Shown: positions 41,641 to 54,051, counted from the first letter of the stretch. The stretch: DNA of 64,000 bases from Chrysopilus asiliformis (GCA_964034945.1 OZ035961.1:28807684-28871683), one strand, 5' to 3'. Notes: a model not told the origin generated them from the sequence alone. Translations and numbers: made by a program.

Positions 41641-42198
41641 AACATAACAAAAGCTATAATTGCCAATTTGGCAATTATTGAAAACCCGTATGGTGATATT
41701 CGTATCAAAATTCGAACAGTTGTACCAAAATTCCACTTTGAGTCAAACTTTCCAATAAGATTTTTTAAAATTTATTCCAATTGGATTTTAATGTATGGGA
41801 GTTTTATGTAGAATCATATCCTAAATAACTAATGTTGTTGCACTTTTTTGATAAGATGCACCGTTTTCGAGATATTCAAAAAACCGTTTTCGTTCGTATG
41901 GGGGGTACCCCCCTCATGGTCCATTTTTGCCCATTAACGAACTTAGCCTCGAATTTTACGAAAAACCGATCTGCGCAAAATTTCAAGTCTCTAGCTCAAT
42001 CCGTGCGCCCGCAATCCGCGCCACAGACAGACAGACGGACAGACGGACAGACAGACGGACGGACATGCGAAAATTAAATATTTTTATCATTCTAAACACA
42101 CTGGTGTAATTCATTTTTTTGTGCGATGACGGGATCTTGGCGTTACAAACGGTAAGGCAAAGTTAATATACCCTTTGGTTTCACCATACGGGTATAAA
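41641..42198 (+). mobile_element. DINE/HINE-like copy A4 (full)
   Basis: Same parts as copy A3: AACATAACAAAAGC start, ATAATTGCCAATTTGGCAAT palindrome, ACCCGTATGGTGA, core, a 42-bp GACA/GACG array at 42023-42064, and a TCACCATACGGGTATAAA end. Confidence 0.82.
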
Positions 42199-42326
42199 TA
42201 TTGTGATTCTAAACATTTTTCCTTTCCCTTAAATCAACAGCTTTTACCGTTATCGGGATATTTTAGATTTTTTTAATTAAAAATCATTTTTTTATATAAA
42301 CTAATATTATCACAACACATGACTGT

Positions 42327-42362
42327 CTTATACAAAATTTACACACGTGCATTTTGTATAAG
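42327..42362. repeat. Perfect 12-bp hairpin
   Basis: CTTATACAAAAT and ATTTTGTATAAG are separated by 12 bases. No U-tract or gene context gives it a function. Confidence 0.7.
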
Positions 42363-45074
42363 AATGTTAGGTGCTGTTCACATAAGATATTTTTTTCATA
42401 TTTTTGAAAAGTTATGAAGAGAAAGCTGACCTCCCTATTATAAAAAAATGCAGTAAAATAAAAAAAATATGAAATACAGAGCTATCGAAATGAGCAACAG
42501 GATATTCATATTTTTCAATTTTTTATTGTACATTAGATGAGGGAAAAAATAAAATAAAATGTTAATCAATAAATTGTCAATGTTTTGTTGTATCGAATAT
42601 GAAAGCAAATCATAATTTCAATAAAACGTTGACTGCGATATCGTCAAATTTTGATACATTTGTCATGTGAAACTACACATAATAATAGGTCATAATCTGA
42701 AAACTACAACTACAAATTTAACAGATGATCACCTATGTTTATGCAGATATGTGGTTATGATGTCAAGTTTTTAAATATGCAATACAAAAATGGTATGAGG
42801 CTAGCTAGGTGAATATTGATTTTTCATAGTCGCACATATGCTGGAATTGGCTAAAAGATCGATAAAGAATGGCATGACATGGTTCTCATACGATATTGTT
42901 TTCAAGGGTGAAATACACAAATCTGACGACCATTTCCATTCCATTTCTGCATGTCAACTCTCTGTCATAACATAACATATTTAGAGAATTCTTTATAAAT
43001 TCAGTGAAATAATAGAGAGTATGGTAGAAGGCATTCTATTTCATCGTTTTTTCTACCCTTTTTAATTTCATGCTTGTAAACTTTGTTTTCATAAATCCGA
43101 CAGCATAGAAAAAAAAACGAGCTTCTTTTCGTAAATAAATAAAGACTGGCTACATAGGCTAGATGGCTGCTCTGGCTGTTGGCTGTGTTGGCTACAGAGC
43201 CTATAGAAAATGTCAAGTAGTTTTCCGCTTGAAAGATATGTAGAAAATTTATTTCGAGGACAGATTTGTTCAATAAAAAAAAAAATTGAAAAAAAATAAA
43301 ATGAAGACGAAAAAATAAGCATAGAGAAAAAAGAACACTAAATAAGAATATGTAGAGGGAAAATCGAGCTTTTTTCCACTTTTCTGTAGGTCGCAGGTTT
43401 CCATTTCTTTTTATTTTATTTCGAATTTATCCGACTAAATAATATAACCAGCTACTATAGCCATACATATTCGTTTTCGTAGATTTTTTTTTACCAAAAA
43501 AGAGGAAAAAATTCCTTTGATTAAATGAAAACGTGTGCCACTTTCAAGAAAACGTCTTGATGGGTGCTACTCAGTCTAGGGTAGTTTTCCCTGGTAGCTG
43601 CTGCTGCTGGCTGATGGTTGTTGGCTCTCGTTTTCGGTTGGGGTTTTTTCCTAGATTGCTGCTGGTTTTGATTCTGATTCTGATTTTGGTTCTGGGTCGG
43701 GGTCTGGTTCTAGTTTCATTTTTTCCATTTCACATTTTATACCCGGTGAATCTTGTTGGCTCTTTTCGAAGTTGGCGATGGGGTAATCCCACCGATACCA
43801 TCAGCATGTGAAGCTAAAAGAAGAAATGGCTAAGCAGATTCCATGTAAGATTTGTAGACCTCTATTATAGCTGTATGTTGAATGTGTGGGGGCAAAATGA
43901 TATATGTAGATGGTAATCTCTTTAAGTGTTGTATGTCTGGTCGTCTTTTGTGCTTTAACGAACGCTTAAAGGAAGAAGTTTCAACCGATAGATTGGTTGG
44001 TGCCAGAATAGATAGAAGAATATAAATACTGTAAGAAACACAACTGAATCGTATGGAATCGAATAGAGAACAGCTTATGTGAAGACGAGTACAATTCAAA
44101 CGTCCTTCCGCTTACACACCTCCCAAAAGCCAAAAATTAGTTCCGGTCAAAAGCACATTGATGTGTGCAAAATTTTGTATCTTGTTCTGCATACATTTGC
44201 ATACATTGTAGAAATAATTTATGATTGTGTGCATTGTTCGGCCAGGAACGAATTTTTTTTACAGCTTCGTCAGTCATAAATTATTTATGGAGCTTAAAAG
44301 CCGTACATAATACATGCAAGGTGAAGGCTTTCAAACCCTCTTGTATCAACGATTTTATACTGTTATCCGACATACTTACATACCTATACATATGTAGTGC
44401 CAATTTATATATAACTATATTTTATCCGTGCCCCTAAAGACCATATCGAAAGCTTTAGTAACTGAGATTTATGATAAAAAGATCTTCATTGGCTCCGTTC
44501 CATTTCGGGGTGATTTTGAGTACCCATACGTGAAAGAAGGATCGATTTCTCTTTACATATTAAAATGTTTGACGAATAAAAATGTAAGTAAATGCCGTTC
44601 ATTATATGAGAAAAGGCTGACGATAACATTCGTTTCCACTTGATTTCTAATCAGATATAATGTGTACTTCTAACCATGGCAATTGATGTAAAGCAATTTT
44701 GATATTCGAATTTCAAATGTAACCATTTTACAATGTTATCGTGTTTACTAATGTATGGAGAGCTTTGAGTAATACATTTAAAATTTTTACACATTGTATC
44801 AGAATTCACGTCGTATTCGTTTCAGATGGAATTCAACAAAAATTGCCGTGACCACATGCAATTATTTTATTAATATTTCGTACTGGATAATACTTCTAGG
44901 GGTCATTTAGATCTGACAATTTATTCGGTTTTCAAATGAAGAAGTCGCTACTGGAATTTTTCCATCCAAAATTAGGACTTTGTATCATCTATCGCAGAAT
45001 AAATATTAAGGTAGAAAAGTTCCGGGAAAAATCGCAAAAGCATATGACATTCAAAATATATTCAGGAAAAATAT
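42363..45074. other. No gene recognised
   Basis: AT-rich except for 43550-43710, where the minus strand is Q/N-codon rich (CAGAAT-type repeats) with a ~60-codon stop-free frame lacking a start codon. It might be a low-complexity exon but more likely is simple sequence. No transposon ends were seen. Confidence 0.4.
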
Positions 45075-45690
45075 AGATTTGCCTTACCGTTTGTAACGCC
45101 AAGATCCCGTCATCACACAAAAAAATGAATTACATACGTGTGTTTAGAATGATAAAAAAAGTTCAATTTAACATGTCTGTCCGTCCGTCCGTCCGTCTGT
45201 CCGTCCGTCTGTCCGTCCGTCCGTCCGTCCGTCCGTCTGTCCGTCCGTCCGTCCGTCCGTCTGTCCGTCCGTCCGTCCGTCCGTCCGTCTGTCCGTCCGT
45301 CTGTGGCGCGGATTGCGGGCGCACGGATTGAGCTAGAGACTTGAAATTTTACGCAGATCCGTTTTTCGTAAAATGCGAGGCTAAGTTCGTTAATGGGCAA
45401 AAATGGATCATTAGGGGGGGTACCCCCCATACGAACGAAAATGTTTTTTGTGAATATCTCAAAAACTGTGTATCTTATCAAAAAAATCCAAGAACAAAAG
45501 TTATTTAGGATATAATTTTACATAAAACTCCCATACATCAAAATCCGATTGGAATAAATTTTAAAAAATCTTATTGGAAAGATTGACTTCAAAGTGGAAT
45601 TTTGGTACAACTGCTCAAATTATGATACGAATATCACCGTACGGGTTTTCAATAATTGCCAGATTGGCAATTAAAGCTTTTGTTATGTTT
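45075..45690 (-). mobile_element. DINE/HINE-like copy A5 with expanded microsatellite
   Basis: On the minus strand it starts AACATAACAAAAGC and keeps the ATTGCC...GGCAAT palindrome and the core. The 3' subterminal repeat is missing (truncated at GGTAAGGCAAATC). The GTCY array at 45175-45304 is about 130 bp, the longest in the window. Confidence 0.82.
45175..45304. repeat. (GTCC/GTCT)n microsatellite
   Basis: About 32 tetramers of GTCC with interspersed GTCT, at the place where the other family A copies have 3 to 18 units. The overlapping open frames of alternating S-V-R-P or D-G-R-T are artefacts. Confidence 0.95.
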
Positions 45691-46032
45691 CATCCGAGGA
45701 AATATGTCAGACGGTATTATAAGAACCAAAAATCTTCCACTGTGCTCATTAACCATAAGTTTCAAACGAATTTAATAAAATTGGTATAAAATAATTAAAA
45801 ATGTTTATAATGAAAAACTAAAAGTTGCGCCACGTTTAACGTCTTTATAATTAAGAATTAGAATTTAGCTTCTTTACGAGTTTTCTGAGGAACTGCACAA
45901 AAAAATCGGAATAATTCCTCAATTCTCTGGGAAGCTTTCCTATCTAACACTCTTATATTTTTAGTGAAGGTGTCAGACATTTTATGGGAATCGTTCCAAT
46001 AGTCGATTTTTTGGAAAACTTTGTATTATTTT
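45691..46032. other. No gene recognised
   Basis: Short AT-rich gap between two DINE-like copies. Nothing recognised. Confidence 0.4.
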
Positions 46033-46535
46033 TTATCTGTCTGTCCGTCCGCCCGCGAATACCGTGAGAGACTTGAAATTTTGTATAGTTACGTTTCTCT
46101 TAAATGGCTATACTAAGTTCTTGGACGCGCAAAATTGGACCATTCCTTCCCCCTTACCCATACAAACTAAACAGTTTTTTGCAATTTTCTCGAAAACGGT
46201 GAGTCATATTGAAAAATCTATATAAGTAAAATACGTTTAGAATAGGATTCTACATAGCTCGTCCATACATCAAAATTCACTTGGATCACTGCTTTCCCGC
46301 TCTGGCAAATCAAATTTCTTACAAATGGACTATTTTTTCCGGTTTTCTCGAAAACTCGACATGGCATCAAAAAATTTATTAACATGAAATGTGTTTAGAA
46401 TATAGTTTTACATAACCGTTCCATACATCAAAATCCAATCGAACCACTGCTTTCCCCTCTCATATACAAATGGATTTTTTTAAATAAACATTTTGTCTTT
46501 CGTCATATAGAGTATTTGACGATTGGCCCCTATAA
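46033..46535 (-). mobile_element. DINE/HINE-like family C copy (5' two-thirds)
   Basis: On the minus strand it begins near TATAGGGGCCAATCGTC with subterminal repeat ATACTCTATATGACG. It contains two successive CTAAACACATTT / TCTAAACGTATTTTACTT-type modules and the TTTTCTCGAAAA, CTCTCACGGTATTCG and GGACGGACAGAC parts. The 3' end is cut off after the microsatellite. Confidence 0.6.
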
Positions 46536-46789
46536 GACTATATAATTTTTTTTCCAGTCCCGGTTTGCACGGGATAAACTCTGGTAAGTCTATTCATACA
46601 TGAAAATTCAATCGGAACAGTTGGAAAAAAATTTAATGGGAATGTTAGTGAATTAGAAGCTACTTGAAACCTAATGACGAATTCTACTGACAGATTTATA
46701 GAAGCACGCATTCTTACCGCAAAAAGTCATAGTGTCAATGATCAATGTTGTTGATAGTATCTAGTCCGGCAAAAATAAAACTGTTCCTA

Positions 46790-47051
46790 ACTACTGAACC
46801 GATTGTCCTGAAATTTGGCACAGATGTTCGTCGCGGGTTCAGCCCTTACATATACTCATTAAAAAGTAGCCCGAGAGGTGGGGGAGTAAGGGAAGTGGGT
46901 AAAGTGATTTCGAAACTTAGCTCTTCCAGTGTTAAACGCGCGGTTGGAGGCCGCGTATGATTCGAGGCCGAAGGCCGCGGAGTTGGGGGAGGCCGAAAGC
47001 CGATCTGTGGGTGGGGGTGAACCGCGAAGCGGTTCGGGGCGCAGCCCCTAG
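46790..47051 (+). mobile_element. Helitron-like 3' portion
   Basis: It carries CTACTGAACCGATTG and CGAAACTTAG, shared with the elements at 4360 and 26492. A GC-rich tail follows: GAACCGC-GAA-GCGGTTC is a perfect 7-bp hairpin at 47019-47035, and it ends GGGGCGCAGCCCCTAG before host T. Hairpin then CTAG|T is the Helitron 3' signature. The 5' part and the microsatellite are missing. Confidence 0.65.
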
Positions 47052-48876
47052 TAGTCTATAAAAGTGGCTAAAAATTTAACCGTAGTAATATTAAGGATAT
47101 TTCTTTTTTGAATTATAAACGAATTTTATGTCTCAAATCATCAAGAAAATCAAGGTTGGCCGAAATCATATGATTTTGCCACTTTCAAATTGTTTTGTCA
47201 TTAAACCACAGTAAATATTTTTAAGATTGCGTTAAAAATTAAATTCAGTTAAGTTCCAACATTTGCTAATATTTTTGACAACTTCATAGAACAGTCTAAA
47301 GTTTTATAAAGTTTTATTATGGCAACCTACTACGAATAATTAAAAAAAATCAAGTTTTTAGCCTCAAAAATTTGTATAAGACAGAACCTATTTTGGGATA
47401 GGGGTCCTCCCCATTATTGAAATTTCATGGTTTAAGACTTTTCGTATCATGCCTCAATTAGCAAGAAACTCCATGAAAAATTTCAACTCTCTAACTGTCG
47501 GAAAAGGGGAAAAAATTTTTTGGAAGGCGATCCATAGAATTAGGAGTGTTTAATATTTTTCTAAATATATTCAATATGAAAGTATTGTGAAGTATTACAA
47601 TTTTCAAAACCTACTGAGTATAGAAATATTAAACTTTTTTTCTGTTTCCATATCAGAAATGATTTTAGTATTTATATTTTAAAATATTAAATTACAAGTG
47701 ATTATTGGGTAATTATTTGCCATCATTAGCAATTAATATCTTCTCATAGTGCTTGTAATAAACAGTTTTGTTTATACGAATAGATCAGTCATATGTATAT
47801 ATGTGAATGTATTTATCCGTCCTTTAAATGTAACTCAAACAAATCCCAGCAAAATAACATTTTCTAAAGGAATATGCCTAGAAAATGGAAAAGTTATTAG
47901 CGTTTGAAGTTTGTTGGAAATTTTCTACAAGAATATCTCGGCTCAACTCTGAGTGAGTGAATTGTAAAAGGAAATTAAATCGGTGTAGGTTAATAAACTT
48001 CTCAACACTCTACCAACTCATTCCAATATTTCGCCTCTAGTGTTGTTTCGATTTAAGCACAAATAGGTTCTTATAACATTATTATTTTATACAGGATGTC
48101 TTAAGAAAAATAAATACAAGTATGTTATGTTGTTGGTGGGATACGGTCTGCTTGTACATAATAAACATCAAAGTTAAGGGATTGATTTGAAATGAAGCTT
48201 TGTGTGAATATAACGAGTTATTTTTATTCAATATAGGGTTGTACCTAGAAGTGTATATAGTGTGTTTATGTCCCGCCCAAGCGATGTTTAGTTGTTTATA
48301 CCGATTTAACATTCAGGACATATGTTTACATATATTTGTTTACTGTTCCAACATACTAGAAGAGAGAGTTTGTTGTACATGATGTATGTCAGAGAAACGA
48401 TCAGAAAGACGAATGTGTTTACTAGCTAGCAAGGGTTTCACAAATATTTGCTAAGACATATGGTAAAGCATTGGCACCCATTTATCAAACGTAAAAGAAG
48501 TTCTTCCACTTATCTTTTTCTTTCTATATTGCGGAAATTGATTACGATTTAGACTCTTTAAAAGTTACAATTCCATAAACAAACACCCGACTCTATATTT
48601 GCATTTACAATAACTAGAAAATCGAACAAATGCTTTGATAAAATAAAACTTGTTTTCGTATATATTTTTTCTCGCTTTACAAAGGTGTAAAAATTCTAGG
48701 CATTATAAACATTTATCTTAAAAAAAGAATTTAAAAAAGAAAAAAAAATAATAATAAAATAACATGAACTTTTCTTGAAATTGCGGACTTTTAAGAAATC
48801 TTTTATCAGTTTTATGGGGTCCTTTATCAGTCTTATTGTCTAATAACGATTGAAAAACATGAAAGAAATCTACCTA
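47052..48876. other. No gene recognised
   Basis: AT-rich; open frames are short and overlapping on both strands. No transposon ends were seen. Confidence 0.45.
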
Positions 48877-48879
48877 TAA

Positions 48880-50956
48880 TGCTACATTTACACGAATGAC
48901 AAATTTGTCATCTTTTTCTTGTCATTATGGTAATTCCCGTGTAAATGGCATAATTTTTGTAATTTTTTTCTGTCAGAAAATGTCAATCTCTCATAAAAGA
49001 ATGAACTTGTCCATTCTTTTATGCCAGATTGTCATTCGTGCAAACGCAATATTAGTTACCCAACAAACAATTTGTAACCGAGGTTATAAAAACAACCGGA
49101 AAGTAACATGGGTTACAAAAACAACCAATTTCTAACCGTTTCTTTTCAGTTATTTTGCAAACCGTTTTCTAATAACCCGAAATAAACCATTATTTACTAA
49201 CCAATTTTTAACCTGAGGTGCAAATACGTTATTCGGCAACCGTTTTGTAACTAACTCGTAATAAACCGTTAACTAACAGTTATTTACTAACGAATTTTTA
49301 ATCTGAGGTGCAAATACGTTATTCGGCAACCGTTTTGTAACTAACTCGTAAAAAACCGTTAACCAACCGTTATTTAGTAACGAATTTTTACCTTGAGTTG
49401 CAAGCAGGTGTTTTAGAAACCGTTTTCTAACTTTTACTAATCAGATTTTGATGATTTTTGTTTCAGTAAAAACTGCCATTATGTAGATCTCTACAATATC
49501 TACAAAACCGCGTTTTTGAATTCCATTTATTATTTATTTGACTGTAAAATATTTTGGTGACGAGACTAGTTTTGTAGTAGTTCTCTAGAAGTTCTCTAGT
49601 TGTTAGCTAATTCCACCACCTGCAAGAGGAAATATCAAATGTGTTGAATAGGGTACGGGGCCGGTAATTGGGAACACTTTGATTTTTCCTATTATAAGTA
49701 AAATACTATGTCACATCTTGTTGTGATATTTTAAAAATTTTCATAATAATTTTTAAGGGCTGTGTGAAGTTGTGCTACTTTTACATTTGACCCTCGAAAT
49801 TTTAGCGGCAAAAGAATTTTGGAAAAATCGAACTCTATATAATTTGGAAATGGAGCTTATCAAATTTTGGGAAAAATCTTTGTTTTTTGTAGTACATGCA
49901 TACACAAATAAAGAATTGTTATCGGAGTTTCGTATGTGTGCAAAATTTCAATTCGAAAATGGTCGAGAAATTCAAATAATTTTTTTATAAGATTCGACCC
50001 TAACAAATTTAGAAACAAAAAAAAATAATTAATTTTCCAATTAAATTATTTTACCATTTTAATAAGACGTTCCATTTTAGGTACCTTCACCTTATTCAAT
50101 GGCGGCTAAAAAACTGAAAAATAATCTTTGTCGTCGCCTGCCACACGCACACATTACAAACATTTAGACAATTTGTTATAGGAAAACTTTCCAAGATGGC
50201 TGTGTCTTACCAATATAATTTTTCGAGTTTTGGAAACGCAATTAAATACATTATCTTTATTTTTTATCGACCTAGATAAAAGAAAAAACTATTTTTAGGG
50301 GACATATTTTAGTCTAAAAAGAATTCTGAGTAATTTTAAGTTACATTTTGTATGCCCATATTTCCAAATATTTTTAAAAATATGGTCATTTTTGCAAAAT
50401 ACTTCAGGCGGAATGTATTTTTTCGAGGTATCACTATCATATGAACCAAGAATGTTTACTCGTTTAAAGTTTTTGGTCAAAAATCATCAAATTTCAGTAA
50501 TTTTATGTTACGTGTATATTATTCTAAATAAAATATTTCCATCTTGAAGTAAATATTCAATGAAACCACATATAAACATAAACCTAATAAAATGTTCGTG
50601 TGAAAACATTCCCTCAACACATACTAAAAAAGCTGACTGAAAGAAAGATGAGTTCATTATAAATGAAAAGAGAGGGCAGGAATTGCCACGTAGAGTTACA
50701 AAATGGTTTTTCTATAACGTTAGCACAACGTTATCAGAAAACTGTTTTTTAACCATGGTTACAAAATAACGCGGCGTTTACGGTTGTGCAACCGTTACTG
50801 TAGTGGTATTGCAACGTTATGCTAATCAATTTGTAACTTCATGTGTTACGCAACCAAGGTTACTAAACGGTTATTCAACCGGAATATAACCAGTTTTGGT
50901 TACTTGGGTTATGACAACTTTAGTATTCAATTTTTGTCATTCGTGTAAATGTAGCA
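48880..50956. mobile_element. 2.08-kb TAA-flanked element with subterminal and tandem repeats
   Basis: TAA at 48877-48879 and 50957-50959. The TIRs are identical for 24 bp, beginning TGCTACATTTACACGAATGA. The left ~175 bp resembles the 180-bp MITE at 8418-8597. Both flanks of the interior are crowded with GTAACC/GGTTAC motifs (49060-49440 and 50695-50910), and a 90-bp tandem repeat lies at 49203-49470. No transposase frame is present. Perfect TIRs and the TSD suggest a non-autonomous PIF/Harbinger-type element. Confidence 0.75.
49203..49470. repeat. 90-bp tandem repeat, three copies
   Basis: AATTTTTAACCTGAGGTGCA recurs at 49203, 49293 and 49383, with CGTTATTCGGCAACCGTTTT in each of the first two units. 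The third is diverged. Confidence 0.85.
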
Positions 50957-51130
50957 TAAGTTGTCTTGTTCCGTTAGTACACATTTCTTATATTCCGCAA
51001 TTTCCGATTCTTAAAAAAAATTGTTTTAAGAAACTTTCATGTTTTTTTTTATTATTTTTTTCTTTAGGGAGATCACTGTGCGACAAATCGCACACGTAAT
51101 TCCGATGACAATACAATATTTTCCTTATTT

Positions 51131-51475
51131 TGCTCTCGTGAGGATAACGAAAGGTCCTGTAAAGATTACGTGATTATAATTTTCCTTAAATTTTCCGGAA
51201 AAATCTCAGCTGGAGGTTTTTGAAGGGCTGATCCGATTCTGACGTAAAGAAATCCGTACAAATAACGAAAGGTCCTGTAAGAATAACGTAATTATCCTTT
51301 TCCTTAAATTTTCCGGAAAAAATCTCAGCTAGGTATTTTTGGGGTCGCTGAATCCGATTCTGACATAAGGAAGTCTGTAAGGATAATGGAAGCTCCTGTT
51401 AGGATAACGTGATTATTCTATTCCTTAAATTATCCGGAAAAATATCATCTGGTGGAATTTGGGGGCTGTATCCGA
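51131..51475. repeat. 120-bp minisatellite, three units
   Basis: Units start near ATAACGAAAGGTCCTGTAA at 51146, 51264 and (diverged) 51385, periods 118 and 121. Each contains TTCCTTAAATTTTCCGGAAA and TCCGATTCTGAC. Confidence 0.85.
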
Positions 51476-53379
51476 GATATTTAGGATTTATAAGACAATT
51501 TATTCGAAAAAAGCACATTTCCATTTTCTTTTTAAGAAGAAATATTTCTCGTAGTATTTCTAAATTATAGTAGAGCTCATGACCTTTTAAATAAGCTAAA
51601 AACCATTCTTCTATACAATGATAATAGAAATTTTTGTGAATTTTTGAATGATAAACCCTTTGATAAATCGTGATAAATCCTTTAGACATATACATTGTTT
51701 GGCAATGTTTTTTCAGCACAAAATTATCTATCAGAATCCGTTAACAGAAAATTATTCTACAGTGTAATTAACCGATTGGACAAAAATTTTAATTGATGAG
51801 CAGAAAAAAAAATATTTCAAATTTTGTTCTTTGCATTGTCTATAAGTTTCTGCTACTCTAACTCCAAAGATAATTTTCACTGTCAGCTGTTTTCGAGAAA
51901 ATTACAAGATAATTTTCACTGTAAGCTGATGAAAAATGTAAATATCATTTCCCATGAGGTGTGCAAAAAATTAACGGTTATAAAATTTCATTTGCCAATC
52001 CTTAACATATTACAGATTTTATTCAAATGTATTCTGAGGATGTTCACTCGACGATAATAAGATAAATTGATGTTTGTGCTCCGTAAGCCAATACCCCAGT
52101 TTTCTTCCGATAAGAATATTGTTTCACTCAAGTATAAACCAATTAACGCCTTTCGAAATAATGGATTAGAAAGTACATTTTAGACCCAAGATGACATGGC
52201 ATTTCGTTTTTCGTGCTGTTGTTCCCATCTTGTACAGAACTTTAGTCCCTAATTCCCGAATTGAATTTAAGTCTCATCTGTCAGATATCATAATTGAATT
52301 ATCAGTTCGGTAAGGGATAATTGAGTTTAAGATATTTTGCATGTTCTTTTGTGATTTTTTTTTTCATCAAAATGTCAAAACATTTTAAGGTTTCGCCTTT
52401 AAAAAATTGTTTCTGTATACGAAGAGTTAATTTTGCTGAACTGGGAGTCTCTTAGATATTCCAGAAATTATACATTCAGACACATGTCATACATACACTC
52501 AGGTCTGAGAATAGATTCATCCTGTTATTTGGGGTAAATTCTATGGCAATTCAGTCTTCTAAGAGATAATTGATAGCTCAATAGTGATAACGATAAAATA
52601 GTTCATTTCCAGCCATTGTATACGTAACTTTGAAATTTAAAGTGGTGCAAGATTTCTAGATCGGAGAAGAAATCTTTTCATCGGGAAAATAAAAAAATGA
52701 TCTGAAAAGGTTTTCATTTTATTTCTATTATTTTCCCATTGGATTTTCAATTCGTTATTTGTGATGCAATTTGCTGAGTGCTCGTTTGCCAGAATGTTTA
52801 GTTGAATTGACTTTTAATTTGTTCGAAAATCATTCAATGGCGGCATATCAAAAAATTCCATTAAAAAACAGGAAGAAAAAAATCTCGCAAAAAAGGACAA
52901 AGTGAGATATAATAAGAAAAAGAAAACTTTTGTGCGAACTATGCACAAATCAGGACTGTTTGATTTTTTCTATTTTTTCTGTTCCTTTTTGCCTACAGAC
53001 TGTCTATGTTGTCGCCCCCATTCATTCCTACAGAGATGGTTGTGAAAGGAACGTGTCGATTTATATTGGTAATTGTTAACAAAAAGATGAATTCACATGG
53101 ACAATCTTGTAAATTGCACACTTGGCATTCTTCCTTATATGAAATTATGCTCCCCTAGACATATTCGGTGGAGAGTGTAGCATTGACAACGATTAGGAAC
53201 CTTTTTTCCTCCAATCGTATAGATTTTCAAAGAAATATGTAGTTTTAGTTTTTAAAAAAAGCACTTTGATTGAAAATTTATTGATAAATCGAATGACTCT
53301 TTTTCATATATTTTGCTATTTCGAAGCGCAGTAATTAAACAAAAGTAGGTACTTAAAATTAACAAAAAGTACTTAAAAT
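51476..53379. other. No gene recognised
   Basis: AT-rich. A short direct duplication at about 51870-51930 (GATAATTTTCACTGT) was the only structure seen. Confidence 0.45.
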
Positions 53380-53848
53380 GCTTTTTCAAGAAGTGAAGAA
53401 GACATATAATGCGTTCTATGGTGTGCGCCGTAGTGTGGTTTCTTTTTGAACTACGTGTTATTTCGATATTTTACAACACTAACGTGCTCAAAACATACAT
53501 TTTTCAATATGACTCACCGTTTTCGGGAAAATTGCAAAAAACTGTTTCATTTGTGTGGGGAAGGAAGGAAAGAATGGTCCAATTTTGCCCGTTCGAGAAC
53601 TTAACCTAGCCATTTACAAGAAACGCAATTGTACAAAATTTCAACCCCAATCCTTTCGAAAGTTATGGTGTTCACAGACGGTCGGACAGACGAACGGACA
53701 TGCGGAAATGGAAATCTTTTGTCATCCCTAAAACACTGGCGTAGTTCATTTTTGTGCCTGATGATTGGTTCGATGCGTTACAAACGATTCATATAGAGTA
53801 TAAAAAACATAACAAAAGCTTATATGTCTTCTTCACTTCTTGAAAAGC
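53380..53848. repeat. 28-bp inverted repeat enclosing a DINE-like fragment
   Basis: Arms 53380-53408 and 53821-53848 both contain TTCAAGAAGTGAAGAAGACA (inverted in the second arm), with one single-base indel over 28-29 bp. Between them is the family C copy at 53490-53820. It could be the TIR of a small element or a local inverted duplication made at insertion. Confidence 0.75.
53490..53820 (+). mobile_element. DINE/HINE-like family C 3' half joined to a family 5' start
   Basis: It contains TTTTCGGGAAAATTGC, the core, a short GGTCGGACAGACG patch, CTGGCGTAGTTCATTTTTG, and the end ATATAGAGTATAAA. The next bases are AACATAACAAAAGCT, the 5' start of a family A-type element. This looks like a head-to-tail dimer junction truncated after 15 bases. 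Confidence 0.6.
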
Positions 53849-54051
53849 AACTCCACTTTTAACAGAAATTGGGTTTTTCACTAATCTTAAACATAAAAAT
53901 GGATGTTTGTCTGTCTGTATGTTTGTTTGAGATTACAAAACTCAAAAACTACTGGACTGATTTTTATGCGGTTATTTGCAAAATGAGCTGCGAAGCCAGG
54001 AGCAGGTTTTTAGCTATGTTAGATTCGAAACTCAAGGTCCTGAAAGCATAA

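Noticed and set aside
43533..43811. 92-codon hydrophobic frame, and a Q/N-rich stop-free minus frame
   Set aside because: Both arise from GATTCTG-type simple sequence; the minus frame has no ATG and only a weak acceptor.
45113..45481. Open frames rich in D-G-R-T or S-V-R-P
   Set aside because: Translation of the GTCY microsatellite within a DINE-like repeat; the same frame appears in other copies (33384, 41832).
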